From positions 1-34,580 of the forward strand of contig CAZWRK010000040.1 of the NCBI GenBank assembly GCA_964635875.1: 34,580 bases of DNA. The letters run 5' to 3'. Shown here one piece after another: positions 1-7,900 of this stretch. The translations under genes and the position numbers were made by a program. Source of the stretch: CAZWRK01 sp964635875. GTDB lineage: Bacteria; Pseudomonadota; Gammaproteobacteria; Burkholderiales; Aquaspirillaceae. Below the pieces are notes generated by a model that made no database searches, had not been told where the DNA came from, and saw nothing but the letters and a program-made list of their open reading frames with translations. The stretch's first letter is position 1, and each line of letters opens with the position of its first letter.

Positions 1-653
1 CCCAGGTCAACGAACGCACCGTAGTCGGTGATGTTCTTGACGATACCTTTGATGACTGCGCCTTCCTTGAGGCTGTCCAGCAGCGCTTTGCGCTCTTCGC
101 CCAAGGTTTCTTCCAGAACTGCGCGACGAGAAACCACAACGTTGTTGCGGCGGCGATCAAGCTTGATCACTTTAAATTCGACTTGTTTGCCTTCGAACGG
201 TGTAGTGTCTTTCACCGGACGAACGTCAACCAAGGAACCCGGCAAGAAGGCGCGGATGCCGTTAACCATCACAGTGAGGCCGCCCTTGACCTTACCGCTA
301 ATCACACCGGACATGATGTTATTGGTTTCGAGCGCTTCTTCCAGCTCAACCCAAGCAGCCATGCGCTTGGCTTTTTCGCGGGACAGTTTGGTCTCGCCGT
401 AGCCGTTTTCGAGGCTATCGATGGCTACAGTGACGAAGTCGCCAATGTTGACTTCGAGCTCGCCATTGTCGCTCTTGAATTCTTCTGCCGGAATCAGAGA
501 CTCTGATTTCAGGCCTGCATTCACGGTTACAAAGTTTTGATCAATCGCAACAACTTCTGCGGTGATCACTTCACCTTGGCGCATATCTTGAAGAGCGAGG
601 CTTTCCTCGAAAAGCGCGGCAAAGCTTTCCATTGCTGGGATGGTGGTTGTCAT
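1..653 (-). CDS. rpsA: 30S ribosomal protein S1 (5' part; 3' end outside window)
   Basis: This is the N-terminal ~217 residues of ribosomal protein S1, which binds mRNA on the 30S subunit and helps recruit it for initiation. The ATG at 653 opens with MTTTIPAMESFAALFEESLA. Three S1 (OB-fold) repeats can be read: the first from about residue 25 (GEVITAEVV), the second near 105-170 (GVISGKVKGGLTVMVNG), and the start of a third (GIVKNITDYGAFVDLG), which is cut by the window edge. The first two repeats are the degenerate ribosome-binding type and the third is the canonical RNA-binding type. The gene follows cmk by 90 nt on the same strand, the usual cmk-rpsA order. S1 is normally ~550-570 aa, so more than half of the gene is missing here. 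Confidence 0.97.
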   Translation of the reverse strand, partial: MTTTIPAMESFAALFEESLALQDMRQGEVITAEVVAIDQNFVTVNAGLKSESLIPAEEFKSDNGELEVNIGDFVTVAIDSLENGYGETKLSREKAKRMAAWVELEEALETNNIMSGVISGKVKGGLTVMVNGIRAFLPGSLVDVRPVKDTTPFEGKQVEFKVIKLDRRRNNVVVSRRAVLEETLGEERKALLDSLKEGAVIKGIVKNITDYGAFVDL

Positions 654-743
654 GTAGTAGAAACTCGGGGTGCAGGCGTAAACCTGCGGGTTAGTTTATC
701 GTAATCGCCTTTGGCCTTGCGCCAAGTGCGGTCGTATCGCTAT

Positions 744-1409
744 TCATGAGACGCTGACTTCGCTGAGCCAGTCTGTGACCTGTTTTACCGCCTCATTAAT
801 AGTTAATGTGCTGGTATCCAGTAATCGTGCATCAGACTCTTGTCGCAGCGGAGCGACTGCTCGCGCAGCATCTTGTGCGTCGCGCTTTGCAATGTCGTCC
901 TGAATTTTTTGGAGATTAGCAGATTCCCCCTTTTCGATCAACTGCTTATAGCGTCGATTTGCGCGTTCTTGCGATGACGCTGTCAAGAAAACTTTTAATA
1001 TGGCATCAGGAAAAACCACAGATCCCATATCTCGGCCATCGGTGACGAGTCCTGGCAGTTGTCGAAAGTCCCGTTGGCGCTGCAAAAGTGCGCTGCGAAC
1101 GGCCGGCAGTGCCGCAACTTGCGATGCGCCCATGCCGACTTCTTCGCTCCGAATCGCATCGGAAACATTCTCATCATTGAGCCAGATTTGATCTTCAGTA
1201 AACCGCACAGGGAGCCGTACTGCTGCTAATGCTAAGCGCGCTTCATCGCTCCACGATAAATTTTGGCGTTGTGCGTAAAGTGCTAATACGCGATAGAGCG
1301 CGCCCGAGTCCAGATAATGAAAGCCCAGTTGTTTAGCGACACGTGCCGCCACAGAGCCTTTGCCCGAGGCAGAAGGGCCATCAATCGTAATGACAGGTGT
1401 TGTCATCAT
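744..1409 (-). CDS. cmk: Cytidylate kinase
   Basis: This 221-aa CMP/dCMP kinase transfers phosphate from ATP to CMP or dCMP in cytosolic pyrimidine nucleotide metabolism. The P-loop GPSASGKGS is at residues 11-19. The family's DGRDMGSVVFPDA segment and the arginine-rich lid (ANRRYKQL) follow, and length matches the bacterial family (~220-230 aa). Two ATGs lie in tandem at 1409 and 1406. A GGAG motif sits 6 nt before the first and 9 nt before the second, so either could be used. It is upstream of rpsA on the same strand and divergent from aroA, whereas in many proteobacteria aroA precedes cmk co-directionally. Confidence 0.97.
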   Translation of the reverse strand: MMTTPVITIDGPSASGKGSVAARVAKQLGFHYLDSGALYRVLALYAQRQNLSWSDEARLALAAVRLPVRFTEDQIWLNDENVSDAIRSEEVGMGASQVAALPAVRSALLQRQRDFRQLPGLVTDGRDMGSVVFPDAILKVFLTASSQERANRRYKQLIEKGESANLQKIQDDIAKRDAQDAARAVAPLRQESDARLLDTSTLTINEAVKQVTDWLSEVSVS

Positions 1410-1574
1410 TAAACCACTCCAGTAGATGAATATTTCAAAACCATGGGCGCTGCAAACGTGTGCGCATGAGGCGTGAGATGGTAGCGTTTTCCCTGTGCCG
1501 AGGGTAGGTGCTGCAATGGCTTGTGATAAGGTAATGCTTCTTTGTGAACTGCTTGAAAACTTCGGACTATTGTT

Positions 1575-2864
1575 ATGGAATATCTCGACCTTGCTCCTCG
1601 CTCACGTGTTAATGGATGCATTTCTCTTCCGGGCTCTAAAAGCATCTCTAATCGAACTCTCTTGCTCGCGGCCTTGTCTGAAGGTGTGACAGAGGTTCGC
1701 AATTTGCTAGATGCGGATGATGTCTCACACATGTTGAATGCGCTAGAAACACTCGGCGTGCAGGTCGAAGACTTAGGCGATCGGCATTTTCGGGTGACAG
1801 GGATTGGTGGTGCTTTTCCTGTCAAACAGGCCACATTATTTTTGGGGAATGCCGGAACCGCCTTTCGACCATTAACCGCCGCATTGGCCTTATCGGGCGG
1901 TGATTATCAGCTTTCAGGCGTGGCGCGGATGCACGAGCGTCCCATTGGCGATCTTGTCGATGCTTTGCGTGAGGCGGGCGCGGTGATTGACTATCTTGGA
2001 CAAGAAGGTTTCCCTCCTCTGCATATTCATCCCGCGGTTGAAGCTCAACAGGACATCATCCGCGTCCGTGGCAACGTCTCCAGCCAATTTTTAACCGCCT
2101 TATTGATGGCGCTTCCGCTTCGCGGACAAGATTGCACGATTGAAGTCATTGGCGAGCTAATTTCTAAGCCCTACATTGATATTACTCTAAAGTTAATGGC
2201 GCGCTTTGGCGTGCAGGTTGAGCAAGAAGGCTGGCAGCGTTTCATCTTGAAAGCCGGACAATGTTATCGCTCTCCTGGTGTGATTCACGTGGAAGGCGAC
2301 GCTTCAAGCGCTTCTTATTTTTTAGCGGCGGGTGCTTTGGCGGGCGGGTGCGTCCGTGTTGAAGGTGTTGGGGCGGAATCGATTCAGGGGGATGTTCGTT
2401 TTGCTGAAGCCCTAGCGCAAACCGGTGCGCAAATCACAATGGGGGATCATTGGATTGAGGCACGTCCTCCTATTGAAGGCATGCTCAAAGCGTTTGATAT
2501 GGACTTTAATCACATTCCAGATGCTGCAATGACGCTTGCCGTAGTGGCATTGGCTTGTGATGGCCCATGCACATTGCGCAACATAGCGAGCTGGCGCGTC
2601 AAGGAAACGGATCGAATTGCTGCGATGGCGACAGAGTTGCGCAAAGTGGGTGCATTAGTTGAGGAAGGGGAAGATTTTTTACGTATTACCCCGCCTACAG
2701 TGCTAATCCCTCAGGCGGCCATTGATACCTACGATGATCATCGGATGGCGATGTGTTTCTCTTTGGTTTCACTATTAGAAACCCCGATTCGTATTCATGA
2801 CCCTAAATGTGTTGCTAAAACGTTTCCTGAATATTTTGAAGTCTTTGCTACGCTAGTGGATTAG
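1575..2864 (+). CDS. aroA: 3-phosphoshikimate 1-carboxyvinyltransferase (EPSP synthase)
   Basis: This 429-aa enzyme joins shikimate-3-phosphate and phosphoenolpyruvate to give EPSP, the sixth step of the shikimate pathway. The N-terminal LPGSKSISNRTLLLAAL binds substrate. The first family signature GNAGTAFRP is at residues 91-99, with glycine at the position where glyphosate-insensitive enzymes carry alanine, which suggests a class I, glyphosate-sensitive enzyme. The second signature (RVKETDRI) and the C-terminal DDHRMAM are present. The start ATG at 1575 lacks a strong Shine-Dalgarno. The gene points away from cmk, so it has its own promoter within 1410-1574, where I could not assign boxes with confidence. 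Confidence 0.97.
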   Translation: MEYLDLAPRSRVNGCISLPGSKSISNRTLLLAALSEGVTEVRNLLDADDVSHMLNALETLGVQVEDLGDRHFRVTGIGGAFPVKQATLFLGNAGTAFRPLTAALALSGGDYQLSGVARMHERPIGDLVDALREAGAVIDYLGQEGFPPLHIHPAVEAQQDIIRVRGNVSSQFLTALLMALPLRGQDCTIEVIGELISKPYIDITLKLMARFGVQVEQEGWQRFILKAGQCYRSPGVIHVEGDASSASYFLAAGALAGGCVRVEGVGAESIQGDVRFAEALAQTGAQITMGDHWIEARPPIEGMLKAFDMDFNHIPDAAMTLAVVALACDGPCTLRNIASWRVKETDRIAAMATELRKVGALVEEGEDFLRITPPTVLIPQAAIDTYDDHRMAMCFSLVSLLETPIRIHDPKCVAKTFPEYFEVFATLVD

Positions 2865-2894
2865 TTTGCTTTTGTTGCATTGATAAGCAATTTA

Positions 2895-2922
2895 GGTGGC
2901 CATCCTTCGGTGGGTGGCTACC
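2895..2922 (+). promoter_or_regulatory. Hairpin between aroA and the sensor kinase
   Basis: An imperfect inverted repeat (GTGGCCATCC paired with GGGTGGCTAC around a TTCGGT loop, ten pairs including two G-U) begins about 30 nt after the aroA stop. It is not followed directly by a U-run; the nearest one is ~13 nt downstream. It could be a weak aroA terminator or a structured leader for the kinase. The function is unknown. Confidence 0.4.
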
Positions 2923-2974
2923 ATTCAATGCCATTTTTATCATGCAGCTTGGTGGTGTATATGAACAAGAGATA

Positions 2975-3074
2975 NNNNNNNNNNNNNNNNNNNNNNNNNN
3001 NNNNNNNNNNNNNNNNNNNNNNNNNNNNNNNNNNNNNNNNNNNNNNNNNNNNNNNNNNNNNNNNNNNNNNNNNN
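2975..3074. other. Assembly gap (100 N)
   Basis: Exactly 100 consecutive N. A run of this length is a common placeholder for a gap of unknown size, so reading frame and distance across it cannot be trusted. It removes the 5' part of the sensor kinase gene. Confidence 0.99.
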
Positions 3075-4327
3075 TTGGTATTGCTTCTTTGATTGTTTTG
3101 ATTGGCGTGATGACTTTTTTACTGTTACGCCAACTGATCCGCACCGAGCGTGCTGAGCGCATTCAAAAAGGCTTGAGTTATCGCCTAGGTCGTTCTTTAA
3201 ATTTGCGTGAGGCGGTGATTAATAGCAGTCACCAAATGATTTTGACCACGGATTTAAATGGCGTAATTCGCACAGTCAATCCTGCTGCAGAGGCGGCTTT
3301 TGGTGGGGTTTTGGCGTCGAATGGTGGGCGGTTTTTAACTGAATTGATTGACCAAAAACAATTTGATATTTACCAAGCCGAGCTAAAAAAAATATGCTGC
3401 ATGTTAAGGGACGTTCCGCCTATTTTTTCTCTAACACGATATTTTTTTGATGGCGAAAAAGAGTGGTCTTGTCTTGATTTGGAGGGGAGTATTATTCCAG
3501 TTGCTTTATCTGTTACAGAGCTCAAAAATAGTTCTGGTCAAATTTATGGCTATGTTGCAATTGGATATAATTTAAGTGAGCGCTATAAGGTCGAGAAAAT
3601 GAAAAAAGAATTTATCTCTACCGTAAGCCACGAGCTAAGAACGCCATTAACCGCTATTCATGGCGGGCTCGGTTTACTCTTGAGTGGTTCTGTGGGGGAG
3701 ATTCCAGACCGCGTTGGTAAAGTATTAGATATTGCCAGAAGAAACAGCGAGCGCTTACTTTTATTAATTAACGATATTTTAGATATTGAAAAAATAGAAT
3801 CTGGTGCAATGCGCTTAAACTTGCGCCGCTGCGATGTAGTCGATTTGTTAAATCAGTCTATTGCGATGAATCAAGGTTATGCTCGGGAATGTGGCGTGGA
3901 TTTGTCCTTGTTAGGTGATTTAGACAAAGGTGCTGTATCGGTGTATGTGGATGCGCAGCGCTTTGCGCAAGTCATGTCTAACCTTATTTCGAACGCGGCT
4001 AAATTTTCACCTGCAGGCGCGATGATTGAAATTTCGCTGGCTGTTCAGGCTTCAACCGTCTGCATTCGGGTGAAAGATTATGGGATAGGCATTTCAAAAG
4101 CGTTCCAATCAAAAATTTTCCAAAAGTTCCTTCAAGGGGATAGTTCCGATACCCGAAAAAAAGGGGGAACAGGCTTAGGGTTGGCGATTACGCGTGCTTT
4201 GGTTGATGCGATGTATGGCACGATTTCCTTTGTGAGTGAAGAGGGTGAGGGGACAACCTTTACTGTAGAGTTTCCTTTGGCTGAGGTTTCCCCGTCCGGT
4301 GAAGCTAATCGCTCGGTTGATTTTTAA
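3075..4327 (+). CDS. Membrane-bound PAS sensor histidine kinase (5' end lost in gap)
   Basis: The readable part begins with a hydrophobic segment (GIASLIVLIGVMTFLLL), the last transmembrane helix, followed by a charged linker. A PAS domain (ILTTDLNGVIRTVNPAAEAAF) comes next, then HisKA with the phospho-acceptor histidine in STVSHELRTPLTAI (His codon 3629-3631). The ATPase domain shows the N box (NLISNAAKFSP), G1 (VKDYGIGIS) and G2 (GGTGLGLAI). There is no receiver or HPt domain, and no response regulator lies next to it. Upstream of the gap, an ATG at 2961 (MNKR...) is a plausible true start, but it is in a different frame from the downstream part if the 100 N are taken literally. The signal sensed is unknown. 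The gene is AT-rich. Its stop overlaps the convergent cytochrome c' stop by 4 nt. Confidence 0.9.
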
Positions 4328-4773
4328 TCTGGCCGGTTTTTGTTTCTAAAGCTGTCATGGCAGCTTTTACAGCTCTGCGCTAAGGTGTTGTAAACCGGTC
4401 TAATTTTCTGAATGTCATTGCTTTTTGCGGCCTCAGCTAGATCATCGACCCGCTGAATAAAGGTATTTTGTTCTGTCTTAAATTCTGCAGCGCGGCTCCA
4501 AATTTCTGCTTTTGCGCGTGTTTTGCCGGTGTTTGTTCCTGCGACAAAATACGGCCATGGGGTGTGAGATAGGGTTTTTAAGGTTTGCGCATATTGCAAG
4601 AATGCGTCGGCCTTGTAGGGGTCACGGTCTCTGACCATCGTGCCCATCGGCTCGAACGCCCGTAAGATCTTTTTGAACTCGGCTTGGCGGGCGCTAATTG
4701 GGTCAGCTGCTTGCACGGAGAGAGAGAATAATCCTGTGCAAACAAGCAGTGCGGCATAAAGAGGGGACTTCAT
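4324..4773 (-). CDS. Cytochrome c' / c-556 family protein
   Basis: This 149-aa periplasmic protein has a cleavable signal peptide (residues 1-22, ending SVQA/AD) and a single heme-binding CKSCH near the C-terminus. C-terminal heme placement on a mature chain of ~125 aa is typical of the four-helix cytochrome c' (class II c-type) family. Members bind NO or CO through a five-coordinate heme, or act as low-spin electron carriers when an N-terminal Met ligand is present. Two methionines, in the stretch EPMGTMVRD, could serve as that ligand, so a c-556-type six-coordinate heme is possible. It is convergent with the sensor kinase and has a clear promoter-like element upstream. Confidence 0.88.
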   Translation of the reverse strand: MKSPLYAALLVCTGLFSLSVQAADPISARQAEFKKILRAFEPMGTMVRDRDPYKADAFLQYAQTLKTLSHTPWPYFVAGTNTGKTRAKAEIWSRAAEFKTEQNTFIQRVDDLAEAAKSNDIQKIRPVYNTLAQSCKSCHDSFRNKNRPD

Positions 4774-4812
4774 ATAAGTCAGGCCTTTGTTGCGGAAACG
4801 TAAGGGGTGTCC

Positions 4813-4835
4813 ATTATAGCGCGCTCAAATTGAGC
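4813..4835 (-). promoter_or_regulatory. Candidate promoter with palindromic operator for the cytochrome c' gene
   Basis: Read on the minus strand, a perfect TATAAT (4813-4818) lies 40 nt before the cytochrome c' start. Directly upstream, in the usual -10/-35 spacer, is a perfect palindrome GCTCAAATTGAGC (4823-4835, six pairs around one base). No good -35 box is visible. A repressor or activator site is an inference from position and symmetry. Confidence 0.5.
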
Positions 4836-4927
4836 TGCTGTTGGCGTGGTGACGAAACGTACAGCGTGTTTTTAGTGCGTTTCTGTGCTACGTTAGCAAA
4901 TCAAACAACTGTTTGTTTTTGGCGGCT

Positions 4928-5749
4928 ATGCGCGATATTTTGCACTTTTCTCATGCGAATAGTTTTCCGGCGACTTGCTATCGCAAGATGTTCGGAGAGT
5001 TAGAGGCGCATTATCAAGTCGGGTACATCGAAAGGCTGGGGCACAACCCTGATTACCCTGTGACGGACAGTTGGCCGCACTTAGTTGCGGAGACATTAGA
5101 TTATATCCGTCAGCACTACGACCGGCCGGTCATTGGTGTTGGGCATTCTTTGGGCGGCTATCTCACGCTGATGGCCGCGCTTGCTGCACCAGAGCTATTC
5201 AAGGCGATCGTGGTAATGGACTCGCCCTTAATGGGGGCGTGGCGGGGACGGGGTCTGTGGTTAGCGAAGCGGCTGAAAGTGGTTGATCGGCTGACACCGG
5301 GCCGCTACACCTTGCGACGACGTGATGCATGGCCTAGCGTCGAATCGGCGTATTCCTTTTTTGCGAACAAGCCCCTTTTTGCGCGATTTGATCCTGACGT
5401 ACTGTGGGACTATGCCCAGTCAGGTACAGAGGATTGTGAGGTCGGGCGCCGGTTGCGTTTTAGGCCGCATATTGAGCATCAAATCTATCGTTCGATGCCG
5501 CATGGTTTGCACCGCTACCACGGAAAGTTGGCAGTCCCTGGGGCGTATTTTGTTGGCGCAGAAACGGACTTGGTGGGGCCTGCCGAGCGATTGAATGCGC
5601 ATCGGCACTTTGGTTTAACCGTGCACACCGTGTCGGGTAGTCATTTATTTCCGCTAGAACATCCTCAGTTGACCGCGGCGACGTTGCTTAAGGTCTTGCC
5701 CACTCTGCTTGAACATTCAGGTCAAAAAAAACGCCACTCAAGTGATTGA
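4928..5749 (+). CDS. Alpha/beta hydrolase
   Basis: This 273-aa protein has the alpha/beta-hydrolase fold. The nucleophile elbow GHSLGG places the catalytic serine at residue 74. Asp214 (in GAETDLVG) and His239 (in SGSHLFPLEHP) complete the likely triad, and an N-terminal SHANSFPA segment matches the oxyanion-loop position. There is no signal peptide, so it is probably cytosolic. The substrate cannot be told from the sequence; esterase, lipase-like or dienelactone-type activities are all possible. I chose the ATG at 4928 over an in-frame TTG at 4913 because the family's first strand begins right after it. It ends inside a bidirectional terminator shared with phaB. Confidence 0.88.
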   Translation: MRDILHFSHANSFPATCYRKMFGELEAHYQVGYIERLGHNPDYPVTDSWPHLVAETLDYIRQHYDRPVIGVGHSLGGYLTLMAALAAPELFKAIVVMDSPLMGAWRGRGLWLAKRLKVVDRLTPGRYTLRRRDAWPSVESAYSFFANKPLFARFDPDVLWDYAQSGTEDCEVGRRLRFRPHIEHQIYRSMPHGLHRYHGKLAVPGAYFVGAETDLVGPAERLNAHRHFGLTVHTVSGSHLFPLEHPQLTAATLLKVLPTLLEHSGQKKRHSSD

Positions 5750-5761
5750 TGTGGCGTTTTT
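5724..5761. terminator. Bidirectional intrinsic terminator (hydrolase / phaB)
   Basis: The inverted repeat ACGCCAC (5731-5737) / GTGGCGT (5751-5757) is flanked by an A-run on the left and a T-run on the right, so it can end transcription from both sides. The hydrolase stop codon lies in the loop. Confidence 0.85.
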
Positions 5762-5781
5762 CTGGTCTCGAAGTTTCGAGC

Positions 5782-6519
5782 TTACATCATGTGTTGGCCG
5801 CCATTAATGGAAATATTGGCGCCGGTAATAAAGCCTGCAATATCCGAAGCCAGATAGTTCACCAACGATGCAATTTCATCTGGGCGGCCCAAGCGGCCTA
5901 CTGGAATTTGCGCGACGATCTTATTGCGAACTTCTTCTGGTACGGCCATGACCATATCTGTCGCGATATAGCCTGGGCTAATCGTATTAACAGTCACGCC
6001 TTTTTTGGCAACTTCCTGCGCCAAGGCCATTGTAAAGCCATGCATACCCGCTTTGGCCGCGGAATAGTTGGCTTGGCCAAACTGACCTTTTTGACCATTG
6101 ATTGAAGAAATATTAATCACGCGCCCAAAGCCCCGCTCGAGCATCTTGTCGAGCACGGGCTTGGTCATATTAAACACCGAGTCAAGGTTGGTTCGGATCA
6201 CCGCATCCCAGTCGTCTTTTTCAAGGCGACGGAAGCTTGCATCGCGAGTGATGCCCGCGTTATTGACGAGCACATCAACCGGCCCAAGGTCGGCGTTAAT
6301 TTGGGCAATGAGGCTTTGGCAAGCGTCGAAGTCTGTGACGTCACATACATAGGCGTGCGCGGTATAGCCCGCTTCCTGCATGCTGGAGACCCAATCTGCC
6401 TCTTTACCCGGCCGAGAACAAGTCGTGACCACGGTATGGCCAGCGGCCGCGAGTGTCTTGCAAATCTCGGTGCCAATGCCGCCCATGCCGCCAGTGACGA
6501 GTGCGATACGCTTGTTCAT
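5782..6519 (-). CDS. phaB: Acetoacetyl-CoA reductase (NADPH-dependent, PHB synthesis)
   Basis: This 245-aa short-chain dehydrogenase reduces acetoacetyl-CoA to (R)-3-hydroxybutyryl-CoA, the monomer precursor of polyhydroxybutyrate. The cofactor loop TGGMGGIG is at 9-16, NNAG at 86-89, and the catalytic Ser139, Tyr152 and Lys156 are in place. The stretch SINGQKGQFGQANYSAAKAG is close to the PhaB consensus, unlike FabG. SPGYIATDMV and the C-terminal NGGQHM also match. A GGGGGA Shine-Dalgarno precedes the ATG. No phaA or phaC is adjacent, so the gene appears to stand alone with its own promoter in 6520-6690. A 3-ketoacyl-ACP reductase (FabG) is the less likely alternative. Confidence 0.93.
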   Translation of the reverse strand: MNKRIALVTGGMGGIGTEICKTLAAAGHTVVTTCSRPGKEADWVSSMQEAGYTAHAYVCDVTDFDACQSLIAQINADLGPVDVLVNNAGITRDASFRRLEKDDWDAVIRTNLDSVFNMTKPVLDKMLERGFGRVINISSINGQKGQFGQANYSAAKAGMHGFTMALAQEVAKKGVTVNTISPGYIATDMVMAVPEEVRNKIVAQIPVGRLGRPDEIASLVNYLASDIAGFITGANISINGGQHMM

Positions 6520-6690
6520 AAAATTCCCCCATCTTTTTTTTAGGTTTTATCTTTTTTGCTTCGCGTAACCCCTGCCCTGTGCCAGAGGTGCCGAAACCAA
6601 TACAGTGTGTATCAGTATCATTACTCTAGCATGAACCTAAAAAAGTAGAGAGCGTGACTTGTTTTGCAGTGCAGCACAAACGATCCGTTT

Positions 6691-7575
6691 TTAGCGGTCA
6701 TGACTGGCCGAAAGATCCCGTGTTAAGCGCTGCAAAAGTTCTAATCGTTTCGGCAAAATCGCGCCTTCCTGCGTGGCGGCAATGACCCGGCAACCCGGTT
6801 CGACTAAGTGTGCACAATTATGAAATCGGCATTGTCCAAGATAAGGGCGCATTTCAGGAAAGCACTCAGCCAATTCTCGCGAACTTAAATGAAATAAACC
6901 AAAGGCTTGTAACCCCGGCGAGTCAATTAAGGCCGAACCTTGATCGTCGAGCAAATATAAGGCGGCATGGGTGGTGGTGTGTTTGCCAGTATCGAGCGCG
7001 GTAGAGATCTCGCCGGTGCGGGCAGCGGCCTCTGGAATTAAGGCATTCGTCAGCGTAGATTTGCCCATCCCCGATTGACCAATTAAAACCGAAACCTCAT
7101 GTTGCAATGCATTTCGTAATGCAGAAACATCGCCCAATGCTGACAACTCAAGCAGCGAATAGCCCAGTTTTCTGTATGGAGCCAGCTGGATTCGTGCGGC
7201 GGCGGCTTCGGGCAAATCGGTTTTATTTAAGACAATGAGCGGTTTGATGTTGCTCGCCTCTGCGGCAATTAGACATCGGTTGAGAAATTCTTCACTAAAG
7301 GTCGGGACGGCGGCCAAGACAATGACAATCTGTGTCACGTTCGCAGCGATTAATTTGCTTTTATTGCCATCGCAGCGATATAGCAAAGATTGGCGCTCAT
7401 GCGCTTTTTCGATCACGGCCTGTTCTTTGTTTTGAATTTGCGCAAAAACATGGTCACCGCACGCATAGTCGGTGCGCTTGCCGCGGGTGGTCGAGTCGTA
7501 GTGCTGCCCGTCAATTTCAACAATAAAGCGCCGTCCATGGCTTTTGATAATTCGACCGCTAACAGTTTGATTCAC
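6691..7575 (-). CDS. rsgA: Ribosome small-subunit-dependent GTPase A
   Basis: This 294-aa GTPase acts in late 30S subunit maturation. It shows the circularly permuted GTPase order typical of RsgA: G4 NKTD (117-120) comes before G1 GQSGMGKS (166-173) and G3 DSPG (218-221). An N-terminal OB-fold region precedes these. The C-terminal zinc knuckle has Cys249, Cys254, His256 and Cys262. It is the last gene of a minus-strand unit, and its start overlaps the phhB stop by 4 nt, indicating translational coupling. Confidence 0.97.
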   Translation of the reverse strand: MNQTVSGRIIKSHGRRFIVEIDGQHYDSTTRGKRTDYACGDHVFAQIQNKEQAVIEKAHERQSLLYRCDGNKSKLIAANVTQIVIVLAAVPTFSEEFLNRCLIAAEASNIKPLIVLNKTDLPEAAAARIQLAPYRKLGYSLLELSALGDVSALRNALQHEVSVLIGQSGMGKSTLTNALIPEAAARTGEISTALDTGKHTTTHAALYLLDDQGSALIDSPGLQAFGLFHLSSRELAECFPEMRPYLGQCRFHNCAHLVEPGCRVIAATQEGAILPKRLELLQRLTRDLSASHDR

Positions 7576-7898
7576 AGTGTTAATAATCCTTCGACTTTGG
7601 CCGCACAGATAAAGTCATTGCGGCTGAGGCCATTGACATCATGGGTAGAAAAAGAGATTTCAACGCGGTTGTAATGCACGTTGAGATCGGGGTGATGATT
7701 GTGGCGATGGGCAACCCACGCTAGCGCGTTAACGAATGCGAGCGTCTGGTAATAATCCGCAAAATGGAGTGTTTTACAGAGCCGCCCTTCTTCGATCGAC
7801 CACCCTTCGAGGCTCTCCAACAACGCATCCGCTTCTTGTTCAGAAAGCGCCGTCAGTTCGGGGCCTGTTTGGCAAAATTCTTGAGCGAGCGTATTCAT
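7572..7898 (-). CDS. phhB: Pterin-4a-carbinolamine dehydratase
   Basis: This 108-aa protein dehydrates 4a-hydroxytetrahydrobiopterin, recycling the pterin cofactor of aromatic amino acid hydroxylases. The active-site motif HRHNHHPDL (from residue 64) and the downstream STHDVNGLSRND match the PCD/DCoH family at its usual length (~100-118 aa). No phenylalanine hydroxylase (phhA) is in the window, so the partner is unlinked or absent. It starts 2 nt after the M48 protease stop and overlaps rsgA by 4 nt, so all three are probably on one transcript. Confidence 0.95.
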   Translation of the reverse strand: MNTLAQEFCQTGPELTALSEQEADALLESLEGWSIEEGRLCKTLHFADYYQTLAFVNALAWVAHRHNHHPDLNVHYNRVEISFSTHDVNGLSRNDFICAAKVEGLLTL

Positions 7899-7900
7899 TT

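Noticed and set aside
1409..1834. 141-aa open frame antisense to the start of aroA and its upstream region
   Set aside because: It overlaps a certain gene, has low-complexity Ser/Thr/Arg-rich composition and no recognisable family; it is a shadow frame.
2942..2974. Using ATG 2942 as the kinase start
   Set aside because: It is only in frame if the N-run is exactly 100 nt, which is a placeholder length; ATG 2961 looks more natural.
4913..4927. TTG start for the alpha/beta hydrolase
   Set aside because: A TTG codon five codons before an ATG, with no Shine-Dalgarno and no added family sequence.
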